Positions 1 to 5,050 of a stretch of DNA of 5,050 nt are shown piece by piece; the stretch's first letter is position 1, and every line of letters starts with the position of its first letter. The stretch is taken from contig QMLW01000196.1 in the NCBI GenBank assembly GCA_003646935.1, positions 1 through 5,050 of the forward strand. Reading direction: 5' to 3'. The notes below the pieces were generated by a model, which did no database searches, had not been told where the DNA came from, and saw nothing but the letters and a program-made list of their open reading frames with translations. This stretch comes from Deltaproteobacteria bacterium. Its GTDB lineage: Bacteria > Desulfobacterota > DSM-4660 > Desulfatiglandales > B25-G16. The position numbers and the translations under genes are program-made.

Positions 1-416
1 CACTAACCGTGAAAGGGAGGGCAGAGCCAATATTTCATTCGTTTTCCTGGCAGGAGATTCCCGACGCAAATCTCGATCAAACATCGAAGATACGCCTGGC
101 AGGACGCTACGGTGAAGATACGTTAAAAGTAGTCGGTTGCGGAAAAGACGGGGACCTTGAAAGATTGCCCTGCACCACTATCCTTTGGGTCGAACTTCGT
201 TGGGCAGCCAGAACCGAGGCCGTGGTACACCTTGATGACCTCCTTTTGAGACGCACGCAGTTAGGAATCGTAATCAAGGAAGGTGGCTTTGCATTTCTCG
301 ATCGCATAAGGGCGATCTGTTGTGAGGAGTTGGGCTGGGATAATGATCGCTGGCAAAAGGAGGAGCAGGCTTACAAGGAACTTTGGCGAAGATGTTACCG
401 TGTGCCCCTGTCGTAA
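1..416 (+). CDS. glpD: Glycerol-3-phosphate dehydrogenase, C-terminal part (partial, runs off left edge)
   Basis: This is the C-terminal end of an FAD-dependent glycerol-3-phosphate dehydrogenase, which oxidises sn-glycerol 3-phosphate to dihydroxyacetone phosphate and passes electrons to the respiratory quinone pool at the membrane. The frame is open to the window edge (codons CTA ACC before a GTG at 9), so the GTG is almost certainly internal and the true start lies outside. Seen: a helical C-terminal domain with the family-typical run HLDDLLLRRTQLG at 228-266, preceded by LRWAARTEAVV, and near the end ELGWDNDRWQKEEQAY and LWRRCY. Such a His-Leu-Asp/Glu-Asp...Arg-Arg-Thr segment is characteristic of the DAO_C domain of GlpD/GlpA enzymes. 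The catalytic FAD domain is outside the window, so integrity cannot be judged. The gene ends with TAA at 414-416 and a long AT-rich gap follows, so it is probably the last gene of its unit. A GlpA-type or glycerol-3-phosphate oxidase relative is the main alternative. Confidence 0.82.
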   Translation, partial: LTVKGRAEPIFHSFSWQEIPDANLDQTSKIRLAGRYGEDTLKVVGCGKDGDLERLPCTTILWVELRWAARTEAVVHLDDLLLRRTQLGIVIKEGGFAFLDRIRAICCEELGWDNDRWQKEEQAYKELWRRCYRVPLS

Positions 417-456
417 AGGATACGCAGCAATACCTGTAACTTACAACCATACCAAC

Positions 457-472
457 TGTTGCAAGGGCAACA
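457..472 (+). other. Small hairpin 40 nt after glpD stop
   Basis: TGTTGC (457-462) and GCAACA (467-472) form a perfect 6-bp stem around the 4-nt loop AAGG. It sits where a transcription terminator for glpD would be expected, but no run of T follows (the next bases are CATTTGG). It is therefore not a standard intrinsic terminator. It could protect the mRNA 3' end or be chance. Confidence 0.25.
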
Positions 473-652
473 CATTTGGCTCGTATCTCCGTAATTCTAC
501 ACGCAAATCCCCAGGCCCAACCGGCAAATCCTTTTTGTTCCATAATTTTTGAAACATTAGTAAAAATGATTCATGAAAATTTCGAATCTTCATACATTCG
601 CTCTAGAAAAAATATCAAACTTAGGCCATTTTCGTCGCAATAATATCTTCGC

Positions 653-682
653 ATAGTATCCGCCGGTATACTATATATAGTA
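653..682. promoter_or_regulatory. Overlapping inverted repeat and perfect 14-bp palindrome
   Basis: ATAGTAT (653-659) and ATACTAT (668-674) are 7-nt inverted arms separated by the GC-rich 8-nt spacer CCGCCGGT. The right arm overlaps a perfect palindrome, TACTATATATAGTA (669-682). Arm-to-arm geometry of about one and a half helical turns is typical of operators bound by dimeric regulators. The palindrome is all A/T except one C and one G, so it could also be a melting-prone element. No regulator can be named. Confidence 0.3.
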
Positions 683-713
683 AATAATATTGGATATTTT
701 ACCACATAGAGTA

Positions 714-755
714 TTTTTTTCTTGACAATCGATAATAACTAGTCCATAGGAGTAA
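714..755 (+). repeat. Promoter-like module, copy 1 of a diverged direct repeat
   Basis: Seen in order: seven T (714-720), one base, TTGACA (722-727), a 13-nt spacer, AGTC, C, ATAG, G, AGTAA (ending at 755). Copy 2 at 906-943 has the same elements in the same order with shorter spacers. TTGACA matches the sigma-70 -35 consensus exactly. The best -10 candidate here is CATAGG (745-750) at 17 nt spacing, which is poor. A further CATAGAGTA (705-713) lies directly before the T run. Confidence 0.4.
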
Positions 756-791
756 AAATGTTTCTATATGATTTTCCGCTAAGGATAGTAC

Positions 792-814
792 CATATCATA
801 AACAACCAGATATG
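792..814. promoter_or_regulatory. Inverted repeat CATATC-N11-GATATG
   Basis: CATATC (792-797) and GATATG (809-814) are perfect 6-nt inverted arms with an 11-nt spacer, giving about 17 nt between arm centres. GTAC occurs close to both outer sides (788-791 and 821-824). The layout resembles a dimeric operator lying between the two promoter-like modules. In DNA this AT-rich, a chance inverted repeat is a real alternative. Confidence 0.22.
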
Positions 815-905
815 AGACACGTACCTCCTTGATGATACTATATGCATTTGGCTTAAAATTTGCAGAAATATCCAAAAAAATTAGGTAACTACCTGTCAAA
901 ACGAA

Positions 906-943
906 TTTTTTTATTGACATGCGCATAAATAGTCATAGAGTAA
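906..943 (+). repeat. Promoter-like module, copy 2 of a diverged direct repeat
   Basis: Seven T (906-912), one base, TTGACA (914-919), an 11-nt spacer, AGTC (931-934), ATAG (935-938), AGTAA (939-943). This matches copy 1 at 714-755 apart from a shorter spacer and two missing single bases. It ends 66 nt before the start codon at 1010, which is the right distance for the promoter of that gene. Confidence 0.4.
914..941 (+). promoter_or_regulatory. Candidate sigma-70 promoter for the 449-residue protein
   Basis: A perfect -35 hexamer TTGACA (914-919) is followed after 16 nt by TAGAGT (936-941), which matches the -10 consensus at 4 of 6 positions. Transcription would start near 948, giving a leader of roughly 60 nt before the TTG start at 1010. 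The weak -10 keeps confidence modest and could indicate a need for an activator. Confidence 0.4.
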
Positions 944-998
944 CCCTCTTCAAATCATACCTCAGCCCAAGTTATGATCTAGCTTACGAACCCAATAG

Positions 999-1003
999 AG
1001 GAG
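999..1003 (+). promoter_or_regulatory. Ribosome binding site deciding the TTG start at 1010
   Basis: AGGAG (999-1003) within AGAGGAGAC lies 6 nt before TTG at 1010-1012. This strong, ideally spaced site supports the non-ATG start over internal codons. Confidence 0.7.
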
Positions 1004-1009
1004 ACGATA

Positions 1010-2359
1010 TTGTATTTCGAGATAGATAGATCGGTGCTGGAAACTGCATGCAGACAAATGATTGAGACCATACTCTTCTGCCTCCCCAACGCCTATAAGG
1101 GGAGCATCTATAGAATCGGAAAACCCCCTGAGCTGATTGCTGAGAGAATTACCTCGGGAATAATGGAAGATGGCACTGAAAAGATCACCTGGGGCCTTCA
1201 CACGCAATCAGAATATAATCCGCCCGGCAAACCGTGGGGTGAGTATCGGGATCAACCAGGTCGTCCCCTCGAGGCCATGGGCTGGTGTGTGGAGAAACAG
1301 AAAAGCTGGACCGCCGAAGACCCCAATACCAATGCCCGAAGCGTTCGATTACAACTGGAGGGAAAACCGGCGGATTTCCATCACATGGAACCAGTGCTTG
1401 TTCGCAAATCGGATCTCAAGTTAGATCATCGATCCCCATTCATTTATCCCACCGATTCGGAAGGAAATGTCCTGTGGAAGGACAGCCCCTTTGTTGTTGT
1501 GGCCGTCATCAAGATACACTTTTATCCCTATACCATAAAGATAGGATCTCATGAGACCAAGGTTATTAAAAGGCTCTCACATTCACTCGGAACAGAGCTG
1601 TTATCGCACCACCTCCAACAGGACTCAATGAAGGCAGTTGAAAAGTTAGCGACGGACAGATTAAACGCGTGCAATCTGCTTGCGGATTCACTCCGGAATA
1701 CCATCACGAAATCGGGTATAATCATCTATCTCATGAAGCAGGAAATAGGACATCTCAGGGATCAATGGGAATGGATCCTGATCGAGAAACACAAAGGAAA
1801 GAATGGCAAGGTAGAGGCAATAAAGGAGCTGAATGAACTCCTGCTGGGCTTTAACACTGGAAGCGAAGAACTGAAAAAGAGCTTGCTGGATGCCCAAAAT
1901 AAATTCCTGACCTTGTCGCTGCCACCTCAAATCGGAGAGAATTGGGTGACTAAGCAGATAGAGGTTCGGTGGGCTGAGTTCCTCAAGAGACACCCGCAGG
2001 ATAGTCAAAAACAGGAGATCATCTGGCAGACGATCGATAAACTTAAGAAAGTCCTCTACTTCGGCCAGAAACCCGAGAGCATTGCCAAGTATGATGAAAT
2101 CCCTGAAGACACAAAGCTGGAACTAGTGGAGCTGCTCTATAGGAACAACGATCATTTTGATGCTTTAAATCTCGAGAGGCTCATCGAAATACTCGACAAT
2201 CCCGCCCTAAGTATACCATCTCGGGAACGATCAAAGAAAACCCTCATGCAGCTTAAGGCCCTCGCAGAGACAATGAGCCAACTCGAGCGAAATACCAATT
2301 TTTTGCTCCATCAGGTTCTCAACGGATCAACTGAAGAGCAACTTGCTCAGAGATCTTGA
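1010..2359 (+). CDS. Uncharacterised 449-residue protein, sensor-like N-terminal half and helical C-terminal half
   Basis: I cannot assign a function. The TTG start has a strong ribosome binding site and the frame runs 449 codons to TGA. There is no signal peptide and no transmembrane segment, so the product should be cytoplasmic. Residues ~1-200 look globular, with a Trp-rich acidic stretch around 91-104 (GWCVEKQKSWTAED), FHHMEPVLVRKSDL (123-136) and a beta-rich run FVVVAVIKIHFYPYTIKIG (161-179) reminiscent of a ligand-sensing fold. From ~205 onward it is predominantly helical and charged. Residues 224-236 (LADSLRNTITKSG) resemble a histidine-kinase H-box (H-D/E-L-R-N), but the phosphoacceptor position is Asp226 and no HATPase motifs follow. 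Further conserved-looking patches are FLTLSLPPQIGENWV (299-313) and YDEIPED (361-367). It could be a signalling or scaffold protein derived from a kinase, which is inference. It stands alone between the AT-rich region and the broken transporter gene. Confidence 0.85.
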   Translation: MYFEIDRSVLETACRQMIETILFCLPNAYKGSIYRIGKPPELIAERITSGIMEDGTEKITWGLHTQSEYNPPGKPWGEYRDQPGRPLEAMGWCVEKQKSWTAEDPNTNARSVRLQLEGKPADFHHMEPVLVRKSDLKLDHRSPFIYPTDSEGNVLWKDSPFVVVAVIKIHFYPYTIKIGSHETKVIKRLSHSLGTELLSHHLQQDSMKAVEKLATDRLNACNLLADSLRNTITKSGIIIYLMKQEIGHLRDQWEWILIEKHKGKNGKVEAIKELNELLLGFNTGSEELKKSLLDAQNKFLTLSLPPQIGENWVTKQIEVRWAEFLKRHPQDSQKQEIIWQTIDKLKKVLYFGQKPESIAKYDEIPEDTKLELVELLYRNNDHFDALNLERLIEILDNPALSIPSRERSKKTLMQLKALAETMSQLERNTNFLLHQVLNGSTEEQLAQRS

Positions 2360-2422
2360 GCAACACTGTCCTTGAGTCCTCGCGGCGATGCACTGCATTT
2401 GATTTAAGCCGGCACTTTTCTT

Positions 2423-2451
2423 TTGACACCCCCGGGTACCTCCCCTATACT
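2423..2451 (+). promoter_or_regulatory. Near-consensus sigma-70 promoter ahead of the broken transporter gene
   Basis: TTGACA (2423-2428) matches the -35 consensus at all positions. After an exactly 17-nt GC-rich spacer comes TATACT (2446-2451), matching 5 of 6 -10 positions. Transcription would start near 2458, only about 24 nt before the TTG at 2482. This is the best promoter in the window, so the remnant downstream is probably still transcribed. Confidence 0.7.
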
Positions 2452-2468
2452 CCCTGCCATTTAAGGAA

Positions 2469-2476
2469 GGGGGGAG
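2469..2476 (+). promoter_or_regulatory. Ribosome binding site for the TTG start at 2482
   Basis: GGGGGGAG (2469-2476), preceded by AAGGAA, ends 5 nt before TTG at 2482. It places the original transporter start there rather than at the in-frame upstream TTG at 2356, whose intervening 42 codons do not resemble a transporter N-terminus. Confidence 0.6.
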
Positions 2477-2481
2477 AACCG

Positions 2482-2860
2482 TTGGTCAAAACCTTCGCAG
2501 GTCTCGCCGTCGGCATCATAGCCATCTCCTTTGCCTCGATCTTCATCAAATTCTGTGAGGATGTACCCTCCCTCATGATTGCCACCTACCGACTTGTGAT
2601 TTCATCGGCCATCTTCCTATGTATACATGGTGCTGCTCGCTATCGTGCCCCAGCTCATCGGCCACACCTCAATAAACTGGGCATTGAAACACCTTAAGAC
2701 CAGCATGATCGCCATAACCATCCTTGGAGAGCCAATAGGGGCATCAATCCTGGCATATCTCATCTTGCAGGAAGGGATATCTTCCTTTCAGGGTATGGGA
2801 ATTATCCTGATCTTTCTTGCCATTATCATAGCATCAAGAAAGGCAGGGAAACACCTTTGA
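2482..2860 (+). pseudogene. EamA/DMT-family transporter, internally deleted and frameshifted
   Basis: This is the remnant of a drug/metabolite transporter superfamily (EamA) inner-membrane exporter. Members are normally about 280-300 residues with ten transmembrane helices in two repeats. Seen: from TTG at 2482, some 47 residues equal to the first helix and start of the second (GLAVGIIAISFASIFIKF, then MIATYRLVISSAIFL). At about 2615-2627 the reading moves to another frame, which gives the C-terminal ~75 residues, including LLAIVPQLIGHTSINWALK, ILGEPIGASILAYLIL and a last hydrophobic helix, to TGA at 2858-2860. The first frame meets TAA at 2695-2697. Both halves are well conserved, but the ~165-175 residues expected between them are missing. 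One internal deletion not divisible by three explains everything. A single-base sequencing error cannot, although an assembly collapse could. The intact promoter and ribosome binding site suggest recent loss. Substrate unknown. Confidence 0.85.
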
Positions 2861-3115
2861 CAAACTACATGATGCGGCATCGATTGGATCGTACTGTAAT
2901 TCCCGAAGCGATAAACTTGTTGACATTACTGAATCATTTTTTTAAGAGAGAACTTAATTCGAACAAAGCAGGAAAAGAGAAGAAGGAGCAACGCTATCCT
3001 CAGTTCATTCAAGGAAGAAAGGGGGTGACAGGGGAAGGAATACAGAGAGTTACGCTGTGTAACGTGCTCAAATTTTTTTGCTAATTTCTCACGTAAATCA
3101 AGGAGGGAACGTAAA
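2861..3115 (+). other. Non-coding leader upstream of the ABC importer operon
   Basis: These 255 nt separate the broken transporter from the binding-protein gene. A candidate promoter lies at 2920-2948. A short inverted repeat GTTAC-N5-GTAAC (3049-3063) is followed, after 9 nt, by seven T (3073-3079); the gap is too long for a normal intrinsic terminator. The purine-rich stretch 2943-3040 shows no known riboswitch architecture that I can recognise. Confidence 0.5.
2920..2948 (+). promoter_or_regulatory. Candidate promoter of the ABC importer operon (weak)
   Basis: TTGACA (2920-2925) is a perfect -35 hexamer. The best-spaced -10 candidate, TAAGAG (2943-2948) at 17 nt, matches only 3 of 6 positions. 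If it is used, the mRNA has a leader of about 160 nt before the ATG at 3116. Another TTGACA at 2857-2862, overlapping the pseudogene stop, has an equally poor -10. Confidence 0.3.
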
Positions 3116-3961
3116 ATGAAAAAGGTACTATTCATAGTGTTTGCGGCAATTTTCGCCGGCTTGTTCTGCTTCGGCTCTGCCATGGCCCTCACCACGGAAG
3201 ATATCGCCAAGGCATCAGCCCTTGAGGAGATCCAAAAGCGCGGGGAGCTCCGCGTCGGTCTGGAAGCCGGATACCAGCCCTTTGAGATGCAGGATGAGAA
3301 GGGCAACATCGTGGGCTTCGACGTGGATATTGCCTATGAGTTGGGAAAGGCTATCTTCGGCGAGGGAGGAGAGAAAAAGGTGAAGATCGTCAACACCGCC
3401 TGGGAAGGTATCATCCCAGCCCTGATGACACACAAATTCGACATTATCATGTCAGGGATGACGATCCTCCAGAGCAGAAACCTCAAGATAAACTTCTGCG
3501 AGCCCGTCTACTACATCGGCCAATGCCTTCTAATAAACAAGAAGGACGTGGACAAATATAAGAGCTATAAGGATCTCAATAAAAAGGGTGTGATTATCAC
3601 GAGCAAGCTCGGGGTTACCGGCGCCTTCACCGCAGAGAAGATGATACCCAAGGCGACTCGGAGGCTCTTTAAGGACGAAGCCACGGGCGCCATTCAGGTG
3701 GCGAACGGACTCGCCGATGCCTTCATTTACGATGAGCCGCAGGTTCGGGTGTTCGCGGCTATGTACAAGGATAAAACCGTAGGAATCTTCGACCCAATCA
3801 CCTATGAACCGCTCGCGTGGGCCATCCGTAAGGGTGACCCGGATTTTCTCAATTTCCTCAATAACTTTCTGCGGCAGATCCGTGGCGACGGTCGTTGGGA
3901 ACAGTTCAAACAAAAGTGGTTTGTGGACTGGATAGCGGAACTGGCTGCAAAACAGAAATAA
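3116..3961 (+). CDS. Polar amino acid ABC transporter, periplasmic substrate-binding protein (family 3)
   Basis: This 281-residue periplasmic protein captures an amino acid and delivers it to the permease encoded downstream. Residues 1-24 are a classical signal peptide: KK, a hydrophobic core, and an AxA-type site (SAMA, cleavage probably before L25). The mature part is a full-length SBP_bac_3 domain: ELRVGLEAGYQPFEM (44-58), the family signature GFDVDIA (67-73), SGMTILQSR (113-121) whose Arg121 corresponds to the residue that grips the ligand carboxylate, SKLGVTGAF (163-171) lining the second lobe, FIYDEP (203-208) whose Asp206 corresponds to the ligand-amine contact, and a C-terminal GDGRWEQFKQKW (257-268). 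The ATG start has AGGAGG 9 nt upstream. A terminator hairpin directly follows, consistent with production in excess over the permease. Substrate within the His/Glu/Gln/Arg-type group cannot be fixed from sequence alone. Confidence 0.93.
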   Translation: MKKVLFIVFAAIFAGLFCFGSAMALTTEDIAKASALEEIQKRGELRVGLEAGYQPFEMQDEKGNIVGFDVDIAYELGKAIFGEGGEKKVKIVNTAWEGIIPALMTHKFDIIMSGMTILQSRNLKINFCEPVYYIGQCLLINKKDVDKYKSYKDLNKKGVIITSKLGVTGAFTAEKMIPKATRRLFKDEATGAIQVANGLADAFIYDEPQVRVFAAMYKDKTVGIFDPITYEPLAWAIRKGDPDFLNFLNNFLRQIRGDGRWEQFKQKWFVDWIAELAAKQK

Positions 3962-3964
3962 GAG

Positions 3965-4000
3965 AAAAAAGGGGGAGCGATTCCGCATCCCCCTTTTTTT
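3965..4000 (+). terminator. Intrinsic terminator between binding protein and permease genes
   Basis: A (3965-3970), GGGGG (3971-3975), A and GCG pair with CGC (3984-3986), T and CCCCC (3989-3993) and T (3994-3999). The result is a 15-bp stem with one bulged A (3987), a 4-nt loop ATTC, and a T run ending at 4000. It begins 4 nt after the binding-protein stop and ends 20 nt before the permease start. It should end many transcripts after the first gene while allowing partial read-through, and may also stabilise the upstream message. The A run opposite makes it potentially bidirectional. Confidence 0.88.
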
Positions 4001-4008
4001 ACGAGGGG

Positions 4009-4013
4009 AGGAG
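4009..4013 (+). promoter_or_regulatory. Ribosome binding site deciding the TTG start at 4021
   Basis: AGGAG (4009-4013) within GAGGGGAGGAG lies 7 nt before TTG at 4021. The ATG at 4014 is in another frame and stops after five codons, so it is not the start. Confidence 0.65.
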
Positions 4014-4020
4014 ATGAGCC

Positions 4021-4818
4021 TTGGGCTTTAACAAGAGATCACTCATCACGCTGGCCATCCTGGCCGTCATTGTTGGTTCTGCCTATTTTTTCTTTGCCAG
4101 AAGGGGAATAACCTACATTTGGCATTGGGAGAGCATTCCTGATATGCTCATCTACTACGGCGCGAAATCCGCCGAAGATGCCGCGCCCAGGCTCAGGATG
4201 GGTATACTGATGATCGGGTTCGTGTTGACCTTAAAGATCTCTGTCTTTTCCATCTTCTTTGCCATCATCATCGGAACGATCGTGGGTATTGCCAGGCTCT
4301 CCAATGAACCGGTGACACGAGGGCTTTCGCTTACCTATGTGGAGCTTATAAGAAACACTCCTCTCCTCGTGCAGATCTATATCATCTACTTCTTTGTGGG
4401 ATCTCTGCTCAGGCTTTCCGCGTTTGCGGCAGGCACCGCGGCACTGTCGATCTTTGCAGGAGCCTATGTGGGTGAAATCGTTCGGGCGGGTATCCAATCG
4501 ATCCATAAGGGGCAGATGGAGGCGTCTCGATCCCTCGGCATGACCTATGCCCAGGCCATGCGTCACATCATCCTTCCCCAGGCATTCAAGCGGATCATAC
4601 CGCCCCTGGCGGGCCAATTTATATCCCTCATCAAGGATTCCTCCCTAGTATCGGTCATTGCCCTTGCGGATCTCATGTTTCAGGGACAGCAGGCCGTCGC
4701 GAGGACCTACCACGCCTTTGAGATATACTTCACCGTGGCCGCCCTCTACCTGGTGATGACCTTTGCCCTGTCCATGGCCACCCAATATATTGAAAGGAGG
4801 CTTGCCATCAGTGATTAA
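4021..4818 (+). CDS. Polar amino acid ABC transporter permease (HisM/GlnP type)
   Basis: This inner-membrane permease forms the translocation path for the amino acid delivered by the upstream binding protein. It is 265 residues long. An N-terminal helix (about 8-25) and an extracytoplasmic linker (26-59, Trp/Tyr and Ala rich) precede the conserved core, making it longer at the N-terminus than minimal ~220-residue family members. The core starts with the helix at 61-92, followed by [17 protein letters not shown] (108-124), a family hallmark. Then come [17 protein letters not shown] (145-161) and the ATPase-contacting EAA loop [15 protein letters not shown] with ILPQA (167-188), then PPLAGQF and [12 protein letters not shown] (203-214), and a last helix at about 236-255. 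It falls in the His/Glu/Gln/Arg/opine (HEQRo) permease group. Only one permease is visible; it may work as a homodimer, or a second may lie beyond the window. Its last 8 nt overlap the ATPase gene. Confidence 0.93.
   Translation: MGFNKRSLITLAILAVIVGSAYFFFARRGITYIWHWESIPDMLIYYGAKSAEDAAPRLRMGILMIGFVLTLKISVFSIFFAIIIGTIVGIARLSNEPVTRGLSLTYVELIRNTPLLVQIYIIYFFVGSLLRLSAFAAGTAALSIFAGAYVGEIVRAGIQSIHKGQMEASRSLGMTYAQAMRHIILPQAFKRIIPPLAGQFISLIKDSSLVSVIALADLMFQGQQAVARTYHAFEIYFTVAALYLVMTFALSMATQYIERRLAISD
4794..4800 (+). promoter_or_regulatory. Ribosome binding site for the overlapping GTG start at 4811
   Basis: AAGGAGG (4794-4800) lies inside the permease coding sequence, 10 nt before GTG at 4811. It supports a start that overlaps the permease stop by 8 nt. 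Confidence 0.7.
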
Positions 4819-5050
4819 GGCAAATCACGTATACAAGACCTTCAAAACGCCAGACCGCAAGGAGGTAAAGGCCCTGGTCGACTTCTCAACCCATATCAAG
4901 AAGGGCGAGGTGGTGGTCATCATCGGCCCCAGTGGATCGGGGAAAAGCACCTTTCTCAGGTGCCTCAATCGCCTCGAGGAGATAGACAGCGGCCAGATCA
5001 TCATCGACGGCGTCAATATTCATGACAAGAGGGAGAACATCAACAAGATC
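4811..5050 (+). CDS. Polar amino acid ABC transporter ATP-binding protein (partial, runs off right edge)
   Basis: This is the cytoplasmic ATPase that powers the importer, of the GlnQ/HisP/ArtP type. Eighty codons are visible and the frame is open to the window end; about two thirds of a usual ~240-residue protein is missing. Seen: [11 protein letters not shown] at the start, typical of the first strand of these ATPases, then the Walker A loop GPSGSGKST (39-47) followed by [16 protein letters not shown] (48-63), diagnostic of the amino acid ABC subfamily, and IIDGVNI. The Q-loop, signature motif and Walker B lie outside the window. The GTG start overlaps the permease end (GTGATTAA), a typical translational coupling arrangement. 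The insertion TPDRKEV (13-19) before the second strand makes the N-terminus slightly longer than in the shortest relatives. Confidence 0.93.
   Translation, partial: MIKANHVYKTFKTPDRKEVKALVDFSTHIKKGEVVVIIGPSGSGKSTFLRCLNRLEEIDSGQIIIDGVNIHDKRENINKI

Larger units (their letters stand above)
417..1009. other. Long intergenic region, AT-rich from about 540 to 960
   Basis: No convincing gene is present in these 593 nt. The first ~120 nt resemble the surrounding coding DNA in composition, and base content then becomes strongly AT-rich until about 960. Open frames here are short, lack well-placed ribosome binding sites and show no recognisable protein family. The region holds a small hairpin after glpD, a tight cluster of inverted repeats at 653-682, a second inverted repeat at 792-814, and a promoter-like module found twice. 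The most likely role is a regulatory region for the gene starting at 1010. Decayed mobile DNA or horizontally acquired spacer sequence is also possible. I saw no tRNA, CRISPR repeat or recognisable riboswitch. Confidence 0.7.

Noticed and set aside
322..552. Frames continuing past the glpD stop (plus 322-552, minus 274-543)
   Set aside because: They overlap the end of glpD in other frames and encode sequence without any family resemblance. No sign of a frameshifted glpD extension was seen, because the C-terminus already looks complete.
894..919. TGTCAA ... TTGACA inverted pair suggesting divergent promoters
   Set aside because: The leftward -35 has no acceptable -10 at 16-18 nt, and there is no supported gene on the minus strand for it to drive.
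699..926. Minus-strand 75-codon open frame in the AT-rich gap
   Set aside because: The only purine-rich site (AGAGGG on the minus strand) is 17 nt from the start, too far. The product resembles nothing known, and it overlaps both promoter-like repeats, so a chance frame is more likely.
3049..3079. GTTAC-N5-GTAAC hairpin plus T7 as a terminator or riboswitch expression platform
   Set aside because: The stem is only 5 bp and 9 nt separate it from the T run, so it does not fit an intrinsic terminator. No aptamer-like structure was recognised upstream.
2857..3084. Plus-strand 75-codon frame starting with TTG at the pseudogene stop
   Set aside because: The overlap looks like coupling, but the product is low-complexity and Lys/Glu-rich from purine-rich leader DNA. 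There is no proper ribosome binding site and no recognisable family.
3161..3175. Possible lipoprotein signal (LFC around residue 18) in the binding protein
   Set aside because: The residue before the cysteine is Phe, which does not fit a lipobox, and a clean AxA-type cleavage site follows at residues 22-24.
3530..3988. Long antisense frames over the binding-protein and permease genes (also 4231-4617)
   Set aside because: They are shadows of strongly supported genes on the other strand and show no family resemblance.

Overview
The window reads as an ordinary bacterial chromosome of moderate GC, with strong Shine-Dalgarno sites and frequent TTG/GTG starts. Gene content (a GlpD-type dehydrogenase end, a large uncharacterised helical protein, a polar amino acid ABC importer) fits a Gram-negative, perhaps a Desulfobacterota/deltaproteobacterial-type anaerobe. 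That assignment is inference from general protein style and is weak. All supported genes lie on the + strand.

Layout. (1) 1-416: the 3' end of a glycerol-3-phosphate dehydrogenase gene, entering from the left edge. (2) 417-1009: a 593-nt stretch without a convincing gene. It is strikingly AT-rich from about 540 to 960 and holds several inverted repeats and a promoter-like module present twice (714-755 and 906-943). (3) 1010-2359: a 449-residue soluble protein of unknown function. Its C-terminal half is helical and contains a short stretch resembling a degenerate histidine-kinase H-box, but no ATPase domain follows. (4) 2423-2860: a near-consensus sigma-70 promoter and good ribosome binding site leading into a broken EamA/DMT-family transporter. 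Only the first ~47 and last ~75 residues remain, in different frames. (5) 2861-3115: a non-coding leader. (6) 3116-5050: an amino acid ABC importer operon in the order periplasmic binding protein, intercistronic terminator hairpin, inner-membrane permease, ATPase (cut by the right edge).

The last three genes form one working unit. The binding protein captures a polar amino acid in the periplasm, the permease forms the membrane channel, and the ATPase powers import. The hairpin between the first two genes probably lets the binding protein be made in excess over the membrane components. The permease and ATPase genes overlap by 8 nt, which suggests translational coupling. The left-hand genes show no evident functional link to the transporter. 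I did not find a clearly new multi-gene system. The items most worth a second look are the 449-residue protein, the duplicated promoter-like module upstream of it, and the internally deleted transporter.
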